Program-made: the position numbers and the translations under genes
In this document: piece by piece, positions 16,190 through 23,606 of the stretch
Layout of the letters: each line of letters starts with the position of its first letter
Position numbering within the stretch: the first letter of the stretch is position 1
The notes under the pieces: model-generated
The model's input: only the letters and a program-made list of their open reading frames with translations
Databases searched by the model: none
What the model was told of the DNA's origin: nothing
Assembly: GCA_964477685.1 (NCBI GenBank)
Contig: CAYZHK010000010.1
Span: forward strand, 1 to 29,843
Direction: 5' to 3'
Origin: JACTUC01 sp964477685
Lineage (GTDB): Archaea; Thermoproteota; Methanomethylicia; Methanomethylicales; Methanomethylicaceae
Length of the DNA stretch: 29,843 nt

Positions 16190-17115
16190 AAATTTGCCGA
16201 GTGCTCCTTCTGGGGAGCTGCGGCCGGTGGGCCTCCCAGCAGCTTGAGCTCCTTCATCGCTTCGTCCGCTATCTCCACAATCATCTCGACCAGTTTTTCA
16301 TGGGAGCCTTCCCGCTGCTCCACCTTTGAGGAGAGCGACATCACGGCAGCGCTCTCGATCATGCACCTTCGGGTGTCTGGGTCGAGCTCCGAAATAAGTT
16401 TCAGTGTGGCCTGGTGCATTATCGAGACGATGTCGATTGCCCCCCTAATGGAGGCGCCTCTCCGGATCTCGGGGTGGTCCCGGGTCTTCCGCCCCATCTT
16501 CACAGCCGCCTTTACGAGCAGATCGTCCGGCGTGCCTGTCTCCTTGCGGACTATCAGCTCCTCTTCCTCCTCAGACTGGTACTTGAGGCGGATCCAGACG
16601 AAGCGGTCCTTGAGTGCTTCGCTCAGCCTGCTGGTCCCGATGTACTCCTCGGGGTTCTGGGTGGCGATGATGGTGAAGCCCTCCTTTGCCACCACGGTGC
16701 CTATGCGGGGGACTTCGATCTTCCTCTCGTCCATTGCCGGGAGCAGGACGTTCTGGGTGCCCTCGGGCATCCTGTTCAGCTCATTGATGAAGAGGAATGC
16801 GCCCTCGGTCATTGCCTTATAGAGTGGGCCCTCAATGAACGCCTCCCTGGAATAGCCTTTGGCCATGACGACGGGAGGGTCGAACCACCCCACCATCTTC
16901 TGCTCGGTGTAGCGCTCGTCGCCGTCAACGCGGAAGATGTGGCGACTGAAGTAATCTGCAAGGGCGATAGCAATGACGGTCTTCCCGACCCCCACCGAGC
17001 CCTCGATGAGCACGTGCTTTTTTGCCGCGATTGCATAGAGCGCCTTCTGGAGCTCTTCGGTTCTCCCGATTATCCTGTGCGACTGCTGGATTTTTTTGAC
17101 ATCTTCCAAGCTCAT
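16186..17115 (-). CDS. MoxR-type AAA+ ATPase
   Basis: A 309-residue ATPase of the MoxR/NorQ/CbbQ group. Members usually act with a VWA protein to insert metals or cofactors into, or remodel, a target enzyme. Walker A is GSVGVGKT (39-46). The Walker B region reads FLFINELNR (107-115), with Asn where Asp is most common but Glu112 kept. Sensor 1 is IIATQNPEEYIG and the second arginine region is LSEALKDRF. It starts at ATG 17115 with AGGT ~8 nt upstream and lies 14 nt after the MtaA/MtbA-type gene. Its stop overlaps the VWA start. Given the neighbours, the likely client is a corrinoid protein or methyltransferase; this is inference. Confidence 0.9.
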   Translation of the reverse strand: MSLEDVKKIQQSHRIIGRTEELQKALYAIAAKKHVLIEGSVGVGKTVIAIALADYFSRHIFRVDGDERYTEQKMVGWFDPPVVMAKGYSREAFIEGPLYKAMTEGAFLFINELNRMPEGTQNVLLPAMDERKIEVPRIGTVVAKEGFTIIATQNPEEYIGTSRLSEALKDRFVWIRLKYQSEEEEELIVRKETGTPDDLLVKAAVKMGRKTRDHPEIRRGASIRGAIDIVSIMHQATLKLISELDPDTRRCMIESAAVMSLSSKVEQREGSHEKLVEMIVEIADEAMKELKLLGGPPAAAPQKEHSANF

Positions 17116-17129
17116 AGTTCAGACCTTTT

Positions 17130-18140
17130 TCAAGTGCTATTACAGTACATATCTCTTGCTTTTATCATTGATCTAATGTTTTCAGTCGGGGTGTAGGGTG
17201 AGATGCCGCACCCTGGCGCCAGCACGTCCGTTCCTTCTGAGAGGATCCTTCTGCAGTCCTGTGCCACAGCTTCGGGTTTCTTCATCTGCAGGATCGCGAC
17301 TGGATCCACATTCCCCACCACACTGCATCTGCCCCTTACAGCCTCCTTGGCCCTGGCCATGTTGACCTTCTGGTCGATGCTGAGGCCGGCAGCGCCCGTC
17401 TCTGCAATCATTCCCACCAGAGGCATTGAGTCGCCGCATATGTGCAACACGGTCGGCGCTTTGACTGCCGATACCACCTTCTTCAAGGAAGGCAGGACAT
17501 ACTCGCCAAAGAATTCGGAGCCAATTATTGAAGCGGTTGGCTCTATCAATACCACGACATCGGCACCATTGTCAACCAAGGCATTTGCGAAACTCAGAGA
17601 GACTGGCCATGAGCTATTGATAAGCCTATGGACGAGCTCGTTGTTGAGTATGAGGTCTGTGAGGATGTCATTGACGCCCCGGAGGTGCCCTGCAATGGTG
17701 AACGGTCCTGTCACGCCAACGATGATGGGGACGTCGTCTCCAACTGCCCCCCTGCTTATCCTGACGGACTCGGCTATTTCCCCTATTATGCCCTCGTCCG
17801 GTTCAGGGAATCTGATGTCATTCAGGTTGAGCAGCCCCTTTTCGACTGCCGGGGTGAAGTCGTTCTTATCCTCGTGGTAATTTACTGTGCAGCCCATGGT
17901 GGCTGCCTCGGCCGTCAAGCCAAACGGGACCCTTACGGCTTCTAAAAAGGCTTCTGTGTGGCCTGCAACGGCCAACTTGGACATCAATTTTGCATCCTTG
18001 TGGGCTTTTGGCCAGTAGGCACCAGCCAACTTCATCAGGTCCAAGGTGGCGGTCTGGGTGAAACTCACCACAGGGATCTTTTCCACAGCCCTGCAGGCAA
18101 TCGCCTGCAGCAGCCGTTCCTTTTGGGTCAACTCCCTCAT
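17130..18140 (-). CDS. MtaA/MtbA-type corrinoid:thiol methyltransferase (UroD superfamily), operon copy
   Basis: A 336-residue zinc methyltransferase that would take the methyl group from the corrinoid proteins of this operon to coenzyme M or a pterin. Ligands seen: His233 and Cys235 in LHICGD and Cys311 in APGCGI, matching the stand-alone copy. I prefer ATG 18140 (MRELTQKERLLQAI), which has GGTGGTGA just upstream. ATG 18164 adds eight residues but has no ribosome-binding site. The spacer to the SCP2 gene (~70-90 bp) contains a T/A-rich CCTTTTTATTTTTT. It could be a promoter or a terminator, so the operon may be divided here. MoxR follows after 14 nt. Confidence 0.87.
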   Translation of the reverse strand: MRELTQKERLLQAIACRAVEKIPVVSFTQTATLDLMKLAGAYWPKAHKDAKLMSKLAVAGHTEAFLEAVRVPFGLTAEAATMGCTVNYHEDKNDFTPAVEKGLLNLNDIRFPEPDEGIIGEIAESVRISRGAVGDDVPIIVGVTGPFTIAGHLRGVNDILTDLILNNELVHRLINSSWPVSLSFANALVDNGADVVVLIEPTASIIGSEFFGEYVLPSLKKVVSAVKAPTVLHICGDSMPLVGMIAETGAAGLSIDQKVNMARAKEAVRGRCSVVGNVDPVAILQMKKPEAVAQDCRRILSEGTDVLAPGCGISPYTPTENIRSMIKARDMYCNST

Positions 18141-18232
18141 TTTCACCACCGGCTCTGTCTTCATGGTGCAGGTGCTGGCTTTTGGTCAAAGCATCAGGAT
18201 CAGAAAAAATAAAAAGGGGTTGTTTTAGGTTT

Positions 18233-18628
18233 CTAGTATTCTACACCAGGCAGTGTCTTGGCTACTGCGCCCATGCGTGTCAATGTCTTGCCGTAGCGGG
18301 CGGCCTTGAAGAGGAACATCTTGAACTTGAGTGTCCCGTCCTTCATGGCCTGCTGCCCGTCCAGCTCGCCCTTTGTTATCTTAACCATGGTGTCGTAGGT
18401 TGCTGTGCTGATGAATTCAGCGTCCTCTGTTGCCGTCGCCTCGCGGATCTCGGCTACCTTGCCCTTGTCGAACTTCATGAGGTAGCTCTGATCGCCGCCT
18501 GCGGCATTCTTCCGGTCAGATAGACGGTAGATGTAAGTTGTGGACATGCCGGATTTGGTGAATTCTTCGTCCTTGTTCAGGGCTTCCGCCAACGCTTGGT
18601 AGTATTCCAACGTTGCATATTTTACCAT
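18233..18628 (-). CDS. SCP2 sterol-carrier-domain protein
   Basis: A 131-residue single-domain protein resembling the SCP2 lipid-binding fold: SYLMKFDKGKVAEI, then ADAT-like EDAEFISTATYDTMVKITKGELDG and a closing KFKMFLFKAARYGKTL. SCP2 domains bind hydrophobic ligands in a tunnel. The sequence has no signal peptide, so it is cytoplasmic. GGAGG sits 7 nt before the ATG, and the gene begins 26 nt after the corrinoid gene, so it is almost certainly co-transcribed with mttB-type and corrinoid genes. A lipid or hydrophobic substrate role in methyl transfer is not something I can support beyond the location. It ends with TAG. Confidence 0.75.
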   Translation of the reverse strand: MVKYATLEYYQALAEALNKDEEFTKSGMSTTYIYRLSDRKNAAGGDQSYLMKFDKGKVAEIREATATEDAEFISTATYDTMVKITKGELDGQQAMKDGTLKFKMFLFKAARYGKTLTRMGAVAKTLPGVEY

Positions 18629-18654
18629 AGCTATTCCTCCATTATTTTTCCTAT

Positions 18655-19317
18655 TTACTTATTTCTCTCAGCTACACACTTCTTAGCCACTTCCAATCCT
18701 ATAGTGACATCGGTCGCGAAGCCGTCTGCGCCGATCTCCTCGCACCATTCCGCGCCGGGGAATGCCCCGCCGCCGACGAGATAGATGTACTTCTCGCGCA
18801 ACCCTAGCCTTGTCAGCCTATCTCCGAAGACCTTCTGGATCTGGAGGGTGTTGGTCATGAGTGCCGAGGCACCGATGATGTCTGCGCCGACCTCCTCCGC
18901 CCTCTTTATGAAGGTGTCGGCGGGTACGTCGTGGCCAAGGTTGTAGACCTTGAAGCCCGACGCGGAGAAGACCGCAGCGACGATGCTGGAGCCGAGGTCG
19001 TGGATGTCGCCCTCCACAGTGCCAATGACCATGGTCGCAAGCGGTTTAGGCATCTGGTCAGGAGGCACCTTTGAGAGGGCTTCCTTGGTGGCCTTGTCCA
19101 TGATCTTGGCGGCGAGCATCACGAACGGGATGGCGACTTCTCCCTTCCCGTACCGCTCACCCACCTGGCGGATGCCGACGCTGAGACCTTTGGTGACGAT
19201 GTCGACTGGAGGGAGGCCGTTTTCGAACGACTCCTTCACAGCGGCCATTGCTGCTGCCTCGTTGTAGGTCACTATGGATTTTGCCAATTTCTCGAGCAGT
19301 TCTTCTTTCGTTACCAT
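18655..19317 (-). CDS. Corrinoid protein of the MttC/MtbC type
   Basis: A 220-residue methyl-carrier protein: a helical cap domain (~1-85) and a B12-binding domain with the canonical EGDIHDLG motif, where His106 is the lower cobalt ligand. GASALMTNT and VGGGAFP supply the other cofactor-contact segments. The start ATG 19317 has GGAGG exactly 6 nt upstream, so the extra upstream residues of the open frame are not used. It lies 42 nt after the MttB-type gene. In the family this protein accepts a methyl group from the MttB-type enzyme, is demethylated by the MtaA/MtbA-type enzyme, and is reactivated by RamA, all encoded here. Confidence 0.95.
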   Translation of the reverse strand: MVTKEELLEKLAKSIVTYNEAAAMAAVKESFENGLPPVDIVTKGLSVGIRQVGERYGKGEVAIPFVMLAAKIMDKATKEALSKVPPDQMPKPLATMVIGTVEGDIHDLGSSIVAAVFSASGFKVYNLGHDVPADTFIKRAEEVGADIIGASALMTNTLQIQKVFGDRLTRLGLREKYIYLVGGGAFPGAEWCEEIGADGFATDVTIGLEVAKKCVAERNK

Positions 19318-19359
19318 TTTTTTTCCTCCTTTTTCCTGATCATTCAAAAAATATTGCCA

Positions 19360-20886
19360 TCATATGGGTATGTTGCTGCCGCGGGGTCCGCCGTCTTGCC
19401 TCTTGAGAAGCTCTGTCCCTTCCTTGAGGATCGCGTCCATCTTCTCTGCGATGTCCTTTGGCATTGGCACCGGTTCGTGCTTCTCGTACTCCTTGAGCTT
19501 CTCCCTGCAGATGTCGTGACACCACGAGGGGGCACCTTGCTTGACCCAGGTGTCGGGCGGCGTCTGGTCGAGGGAGAGGCTCTTGTAGAATAGGTCTATG
19601 CGGGCCATGTTGAATTCGGAGGTCATCCATCCTTCGCCGGTGGCTCCGACCTCCTTGGCCAGCTCAAGCGCGAGGTTCTCCTTTGTTGGCACTATCTGGT
19701 CGAAGGTGGACATGATATGCTTGCCGTAGTGGGCGATCTCGGCTGCGATCACCAGCGTGGTTGGGTCGAGGGCTTCCTGCGAGTGCTGGATCATTATCAT
19801 GTCGGTGCCATAGAGCATCTGCATCATCATCAGCATGCCTAGGCCAAAGGCCTCCTGATCGAGGCTGGCTGTGCCCACCCCTGTGTACTGGCAGGTCGGC
19901 AGCCCATACAGCCCGTGCCAGACCTGGTTCATGGCCACTGTGCCGAGCATGAAGTGCGAGGACGTCAGTGTGCCTTTGCCCGTGAATGGGTCAAGGCAGA
20001 AGACCATGTTGTTGTTTATAACCGCTGTCCCGGGGTCGTACATCCCCTTCATTGCCGTTATCCATAGGAGGCCCGCATGGGTTATGGCAGCGTTGGCGGC
20101 GGCTGTGGCTGGACCGACCAGTGGCGCAGCGGCGGCCACGCCGGTCATGATTGGCCAGTGGTGCTCGAAGGACTTGCGCAGGGACCAGCTGTTGAACTTG
20201 TTCATCTGAAGAGTTCCGAGAGGGTTGTACACAGCCCAGAATAGGGGGCGCTTTCTGAACTCCTCCGGACCTCCTGAGATGGCCTCAGCAAGCTTCTGGG
20301 AGTAGTCATGCTCCCTTATGTCGGACACAGTTGTGCAGTAGTTTGCACCGAATTTTGTCGTGTTCCGCAGGATCGCGTTCAGCTTGATGAGTTCGGATGG
20401 TAGGCCCAGCTGCCCCTCTTCGCCCAGGTCGTAGACGTAGCAGTTGCTGTCGAAGTCGTTGATCCCGTCTATAATTCTTGTGGCATGGGCGCAGTCGTTC
20501 GCGTTTGCCCTTCTTCTCGAGTAGGTTCTCTTCGCCGGGTCCCATTGGAGATGGTCCGTCGCGCCGCTCTCCGGTGCCCAGAACTGCTTCCTGCCCCCGC
20601 CCTCGAAGATCATGTCCCATTCTGGGTCCCTTCCGGCGCAGACAAAGTTCCTGGGCGCTTTGGCGACTTGCTCCCGGAGCACGTATTCGGGCATGTCCTT
20701 CACGATCTTTTTTTCATAGTCGACTGTGCCCCCCATCTTAGCGGCCATCCTGAGAAGTTCGTCATCCGCAAAGTTAACGCCGACCTCCCTGAGGATTTCA
20801 TAGCCAGCATTGTCCAGTATCTTCACCTGGTCATCGCTCAAGGCTTTCCAAGGAGTCCCCCTTTGAAAAACTCCAGTCTTGTTCAT
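19360..20886 (-). CDS. MttB-superfamily methyltransferase without pyrrolysine
   Basis: A 508-residue, full-length member of the trimethylamine methyltransferase (MttB) superfamily, which moves a methyl group from a quaternary or tertiary amine to a corrinoid protein. Segments such as ILDNAGYEILREVGVNF near the N-terminus and the barrel strands around LPTCQYTGVGTASLDQEAFG fit the family. There is no in-frame TAG, so it is not a pyrrolysine enzyme. Non-pyrrolysine relatives characterised elsewhere (MtgB, MtpB, MtcB) use glycine betaine, proline betaine or carnitine. The substrate here cannot be read from sequence. GAGGTG precedes ATG 20886, with a TATA box at 20934-20945. It heads the eight-gene minus-strand run. 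Confidence 0.93.
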   Translation of the reverse strand: MNKTGVFQRGTPWKALSDDQVKILDNAGYEILREVGVNFADDELLRMAAKMGGTVDYEKKIVKDMPEYVLREQVAKAPRNFVCAGRDPEWDMIFEGGGRKQFWAPESGATDHLQWDPAKRTYSRRRANANDCAHATRIIDGINDFDSNCYVYDLGEEGQLGLPSELIKLNAILRNTTKFGANYCTTVSDIREHDYSQKLAEAISGGPEEFRKRPLFWAVYNPLGTLQMNKFNSWSLRKSFEHHWPIMTGVAAAAPLVGPATAAANAAITHAGLLWITAMKGMYDPGTAVINNNMVFCLDPFTGKGTLTSSHFMLGTVAMNQVWHGLYGLPTCQYTGVGTASLDQEAFGLGMLMMMQMLYGTDMIMIQHSQEALDPTTLVIAAEIAHYGKHIMSTFDQIVPTKENLALELAKEVGATGEGWMTSEFNMARIDLFYKSLSLDQTPPDTWVKQGAPSWCHDICREKLKEYEKHEPVPMPKDIAEKMDAILKEGTELLKRQDGGPRGSNIPI

Positions 20887-20933
20887 TTTCCCACCTCATC
20901 AATTACAGTCGTTGAGAATAGGCTGCATTTTTT

Positions 20934-20945
20934 GGGTATTTAAGG
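20934..20945 (-). promoter_or_regulatory. TATA box of the methyltransferase operon
   Basis: Minus strand CCTTAAATACCC, about 55 nt upstream of the MttB-type ATG. It predicts a ~28-nt leader with the GAGGTG ribosome-binding site. Confidence 0.5.
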
Positions 20946-20976
20946 CGGTTTATTAGGAAGAAAGCGCTTATATGAA

Positions 20977-20994
20977 AATATATCAAGATATACC
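20977..20994. promoter_or_regulatory. Palindromic candidate operator between divergent promoters
   Basis: Contains the perfect inverted repeat TATATC-AA-GATATA (20979-20992), midway between the leftward operon TATA box and the rightward regulator TATA box at 21011-21020. A related site occurs upstream of ramA at 21638-21655. The probable binder is the adjacent ribbon-helix-helix regulator. Confidence 0.45.
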
Positions 20995-21010
20995 AAAGGT
21001 AAGTGTGCGG

Positions 21011-21020
21011 TGTATAAACC
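21011..21020 (+). promoter_or_regulatory. TATA box of the ribbon-helix-helix regulator gene
   Basis: TGTATAAACC, about 39 nt upstream of the GTG start at 21054, implying a leader of roughly 13 nt. Confidence 0.45.
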
Positions 21021-21053
21021 CATAAACCATAGAGGACCGAGTGGTGCCAAAGC

Positions 21054-21617
21054 GTGCCCCCGAACGGGAAGAGGAGCAGCGTCGCCAAGAGTTTTTACCT
21101 CGACAAGGGGACAATACAGAAATTGGTGGAGCAGTCGGAGCAGGAGGGCATTTCGGTCAACTCTCTGGTGAACAGGATACTCAGGGAGCATGTTGATCTG
21201 AGGCATCCTGCAAAAAAATACCCGTCGGTGCTCCTGACAAAGGAATTCGTGAAAAAGCTGCTGGAAGATGAAGAAGTGCTCTTCCTCTCATATGGGAGGG
21301 AGAAAGGGCAGAAGGTGTTCAGCGAGACCATCATGAGAGGGAGGTACCCGAAAAACCTGCTGACCTTCAAGAGGATTGTAAAGGGCTTTTGCGACTATGG
21401 GCAGTGGGCGAATTATGAAGAGCATGTCGTCGGCGGGAAATTGATAATTTCTCTTTCCCACGACATGGGGGAGAGATGGTCAAAGATGATGAGGGAATAT
21501 TTCTACTCGGGCCTGAGGGAGATAATCGGGGAAGACTACCCCCCGGAAGATGTCTTTTCGGTGGTTGACACGGGCCTGATGATCATCCTGCCGGCCTCCA
21601 TTGTGGAAGACTCATAA
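21054..21617 (+). CDS. Ribbon-helix-helix transcriptional regulator with C-terminal sensor-like domain
   Basis: A 187-residue protein. Residues ~8-50 (SVAKSFYLDKGTIQKLVEQ, then ISVNSLVNRILREHV) form a ribbon-helix-helix DNA-binding unit. Residues ~58-185 make a separate alpha/beta domain with LIISLSHDMGERWSKMMREYF, a pattern I associate with ligand-responsive domains of archaeal RHH regulators; no family name is certain. GTG 21054 is the only start after the in-frame TAG at 21030. It lies between the divergent methyltransferase operon and ramA, so it probably regulates both. The shared palindromes in the two intergenic regions fit this. Confidence 0.8.
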   Translation: MPPNGKRSSVAKSFYLDKGTIQKLVEQSEQEGISVNSLVNRILREHVDLRHPAKKYPSVLLTKEFVKKLLEDEEVLFLSYGREKGQKVFSETIMRGRYPKNLLTFKRIVKGFCDYGQWANYEEHVVGGKLIISLSHDMGERWSKMMREYFYSGLREIIGEDYPPEDVFSVVDTGLMIILPASIVEDS

Positions 21618-21637
21618 ACGCGCGGGATTTCCCTGTT

Positions 21638-21655
21638 TGTATATCAGAATATGTT
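21638..21655. promoter_or_regulatory. Second candidate operator, upstream of ramA
   Basis: TGTATATCAGAATATGTT. In the inverse orientation it shares GTATATC and 13 of 18 positions with the palindrome at 20977-20994. It is an imperfect inverted repeat ~85-100 nt before ramA. Confidence 0.35.
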
Positions 21656-21739
21656 AACAACAAATTGATTTCCATGATTCGGCTTATTAGGGAATCTTGA
21701 ATATCTCTCAAATATCGTCGGGATTGCAGTGGGATCGAC

Positions 21740-23383
21740 ATGGCCATTGTCATAGGCCTTGATATAGGCACCAGCGGCATACGGGCGCAGGCCATAGAGC
21801 TGGGGTCGCAGAATGTGCTGTCCACGGCCATAACTCTGCGCCACCCCCTCCCGGGAAGCAACGTGATCGATCACCTGGATTTCTGCCTCAACAACGGCAG
21901 GGAGATAGGGCACGACATCGTCGCAAGGGCCGTGGATTCGGTCCTGCGGAGCCTGGATGTGGACCTCGGCCAGGTGGAGAGGATCGCCGCCTGCGGGAAC
22001 CCCATCCAAATGTCCATCCTTCACAACATCGAGATCCGCGACCTTGCCTTCGGAGGGGAAAACACGCTCAAGCGCCTGGGTCTGACAAGGCCAGAGCGGA
22101 AGACCGCCATTCTGGATGCGGGAAAGCTCGGGCTCGAGTCGGTGAAGCCCTCCACCCAGGTCTGCATACCACCGGCTGTTGCGCACATGATCGGGGCAGA
22201 CGCAATAGCCATGCTCTTCAAATCGGGTATCCTTGAGAGGAAGGAGACGGCCCTTGTAACGGACTACGGGACGAACGCCGAGATAGGCCTAAAGGTCGGT
22301 GACGACATTTTCATCGGCTCGGCAGCGGCTGGTCCGGCCATTGAGGGCCAGGAGATCAAGAGGGGGATGCTTGCATCACCCGGCGCAATTTCCGATCTGA
22401 ATGCAGTGGGCGATGAGCTGAGGGTCACGGTCCTTGACTCATCCATGATCGGTTGCCACTCATACACGCTTGACGCCGGAGCGTGGCAGATCCTGAGGAA
22501 GGAGAAGGGCTACATCAGGCCAAAGGGCATCACCGGAACTGGCACAATTGCGCTGGTCTATACTGGCATGAAGTCGGGTTTTATCAAGCTTCCCAACATC
22601 GCAACAGCCGATAAGGTGGTGCACCTTTTTGACGGGGAGATAGATTTCTTCAAGGAGGACCTGACAGAGGTGGGGAAGGCATTCGGAGCCTTCAGGGCGG
22701 GCCACCTGACCCTCGTCAATCATTTGGGCCTGAAGATAGAGGACATACAGGCGGCCTACATGGCCGGGGCCGGAGGCACCTACGTGGACCCAATCAAGGC
22801 GCAGGGGGTCGGGCTCGTCCCCCCGAACGTCAGGGACATCTACCAGGTCGGCAACACATCGCTGGCGTTTGCCTGTGACATTGCAAAGGACACAAACGTC
22901 TTGGACAAGGCACAGGAGATTGCCGAGAGGCTGAAGAAGACCCACGTCCTCTTCCCTGTCCAGGAATCCTTCAAAAATGCCTACATCTGCGAGCTGGGCC
23001 TCTGGGAGGGGATGTCCACGGCAGATTACCACATGTTCCTGCAGATGTACCAACTCCCCGACTACCCCGAATGCACGGTCGCTCCGGAGATACACAGGGT
23101 GGTCGTCAGGGACATCCCGAACCTGGGGAGCAAAGGCCTGCACATCGTGAGGGACATCGGCGTTGAGATGACTGCTGTCTTTGACGGCTGCAATGGCTGC
23201 CTCTCCTGTGAAAAAGCCTGCCTAGAGAATGCCCTGAAAGTGGAGGAGGTGGACGGCAAGTTCACTGCAAGGATAAGAACAGAACTCTGCGACGGCATCG
23301 CCTGCAGGAAATGTGCGGCCGCCTGCCCCGAAAAGGTCTACAGCTATTCCAGTTTCAGGGTAGAGAAAAGGGATCATCGCTGA
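21740..23383 (+). CDS. ramA: RamA: ATP-dependent reductive activase of methyltransferase corrinoid proteins
   Basis: A 547-residue protein that reduces the inactive Co(II) form of corrinoid proteins back to Co(I) using ATP. The N-terminus IGLDIGTSGIRAQ matches the ASKHA-type activase start. LVTDYGTNAEIGL and AGAGGTYVDP are further family motifs. The C-terminus holds two 4Fe-4S clusters: C484, C487, C490, C494 (CNGCLSCEKAC) and C517, C522, C525, C529 (CDGIACRKCAAAC). The second has a CX4C spacing. A weak TATA-like CAAATAT ~26 nt before ATG 21740 suggests a leaderless transcript. It lies just behind the regulator and opposite the operon whose two corrinoid proteins it would serve. Confidence 0.95.
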   Translation: MAIVIGLDIGTSGIRAQAIELGSQNVLSTAITLRHPLPGSNVIDHLDFCLNNGREIGHDIVARAVDSVLRSLDVDLGQVERIAACGNPIQMSILHNIEIRDLAFGGENTLKRLGLTRPERKTAILDAGKLGLESVKPSTQVCIPPAVAHMIGADAIAMLFKSGILERKETALVTDYGTNAEIGLKVGDDIFIGSAAAGPAIEGQEIKRGMLASPGAISDLNAVGDELRVTVLDSSMIGCHSYTLDAGAWQILRKEKGYIRPKGITGTGTIALVYTGMKSGFIKLPNIATADKVVHLFDGEIDFFKEDLTEVGKAFGAFRAGHLTLVNHLGLKIEDIQAAYMAGAGGTYVDPIKAQGVGLVPPNVRDIYQVGNTSLAFACDIAKDTNVLDKAQEIAERLKKTHVLFPVQESFKNAYICELGLWEGMSTADYHMFLQMYQLPDYPECTVAPEIHRVVVRDIPNLGSKGLHIVRDIGVEMTAVFDGCNGCLSCEKACLENALKVEEVDGKFTARIRTELCDGIACRKCAAACPEKVYSYSSFRVEKRDHR

Positions 23384-23498
23384 TGCATTGAGCGGTGTCG
23401 AGACGGCTGAAGCCGGAATCGCAGCATTGGAGGCAGCGTGGCCGTTGGGCCTATGCCCACCCTCAGCTTTTCCACAGCTATGCAAAGGGCACACTACA

Positions 23499-23511
23499 AA
23501 AGCTTTTTAAG
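23499..23511 (+). promoter_or_regulatory. Putative TATA box of the radical SAM gene
   Basis: AGCTTTTTAAGAG in the 223-bp gap after ramA. The inverted repeat AGTTTC...GAAACT (about 23509-23535) follows it closely. The resulting leader would be about 75 nt, which is long for this window, so confidence is low. Confidence 0.3.
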
Positions 23512-23606
23512 AGTTTCACCCGAGTTCGAAACTTGAAGAAATAACATCACTATGAGATAATGGAAAGAGCCTTCCGGGTCTCTCGCCAACAAAGCATCTG
23601 GGAGAA

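Noticed and set aside
16414..17196. Long plus-strand frame opposite the MoxR gene
   Set aside because: Walker A, sensor 1 and the operon overlap all support the minus-strand MoxR gene.
19360..20886. Pyrrolysine-type trimethylamine methyltransferase
   Set aside because: The gene is full length with no in-frame TAG, so it belongs to the non-pyrrolysine branch of the superfamily.
12808..20886. Certainty that all eight genes form one transcript
   Set aside because: The ~70-90 bp gap before the operon MtaA/MtbA-type gene holds a T-rich stretch that could be a terminator or a second promoter, so I state co-transcription as likely, not established.
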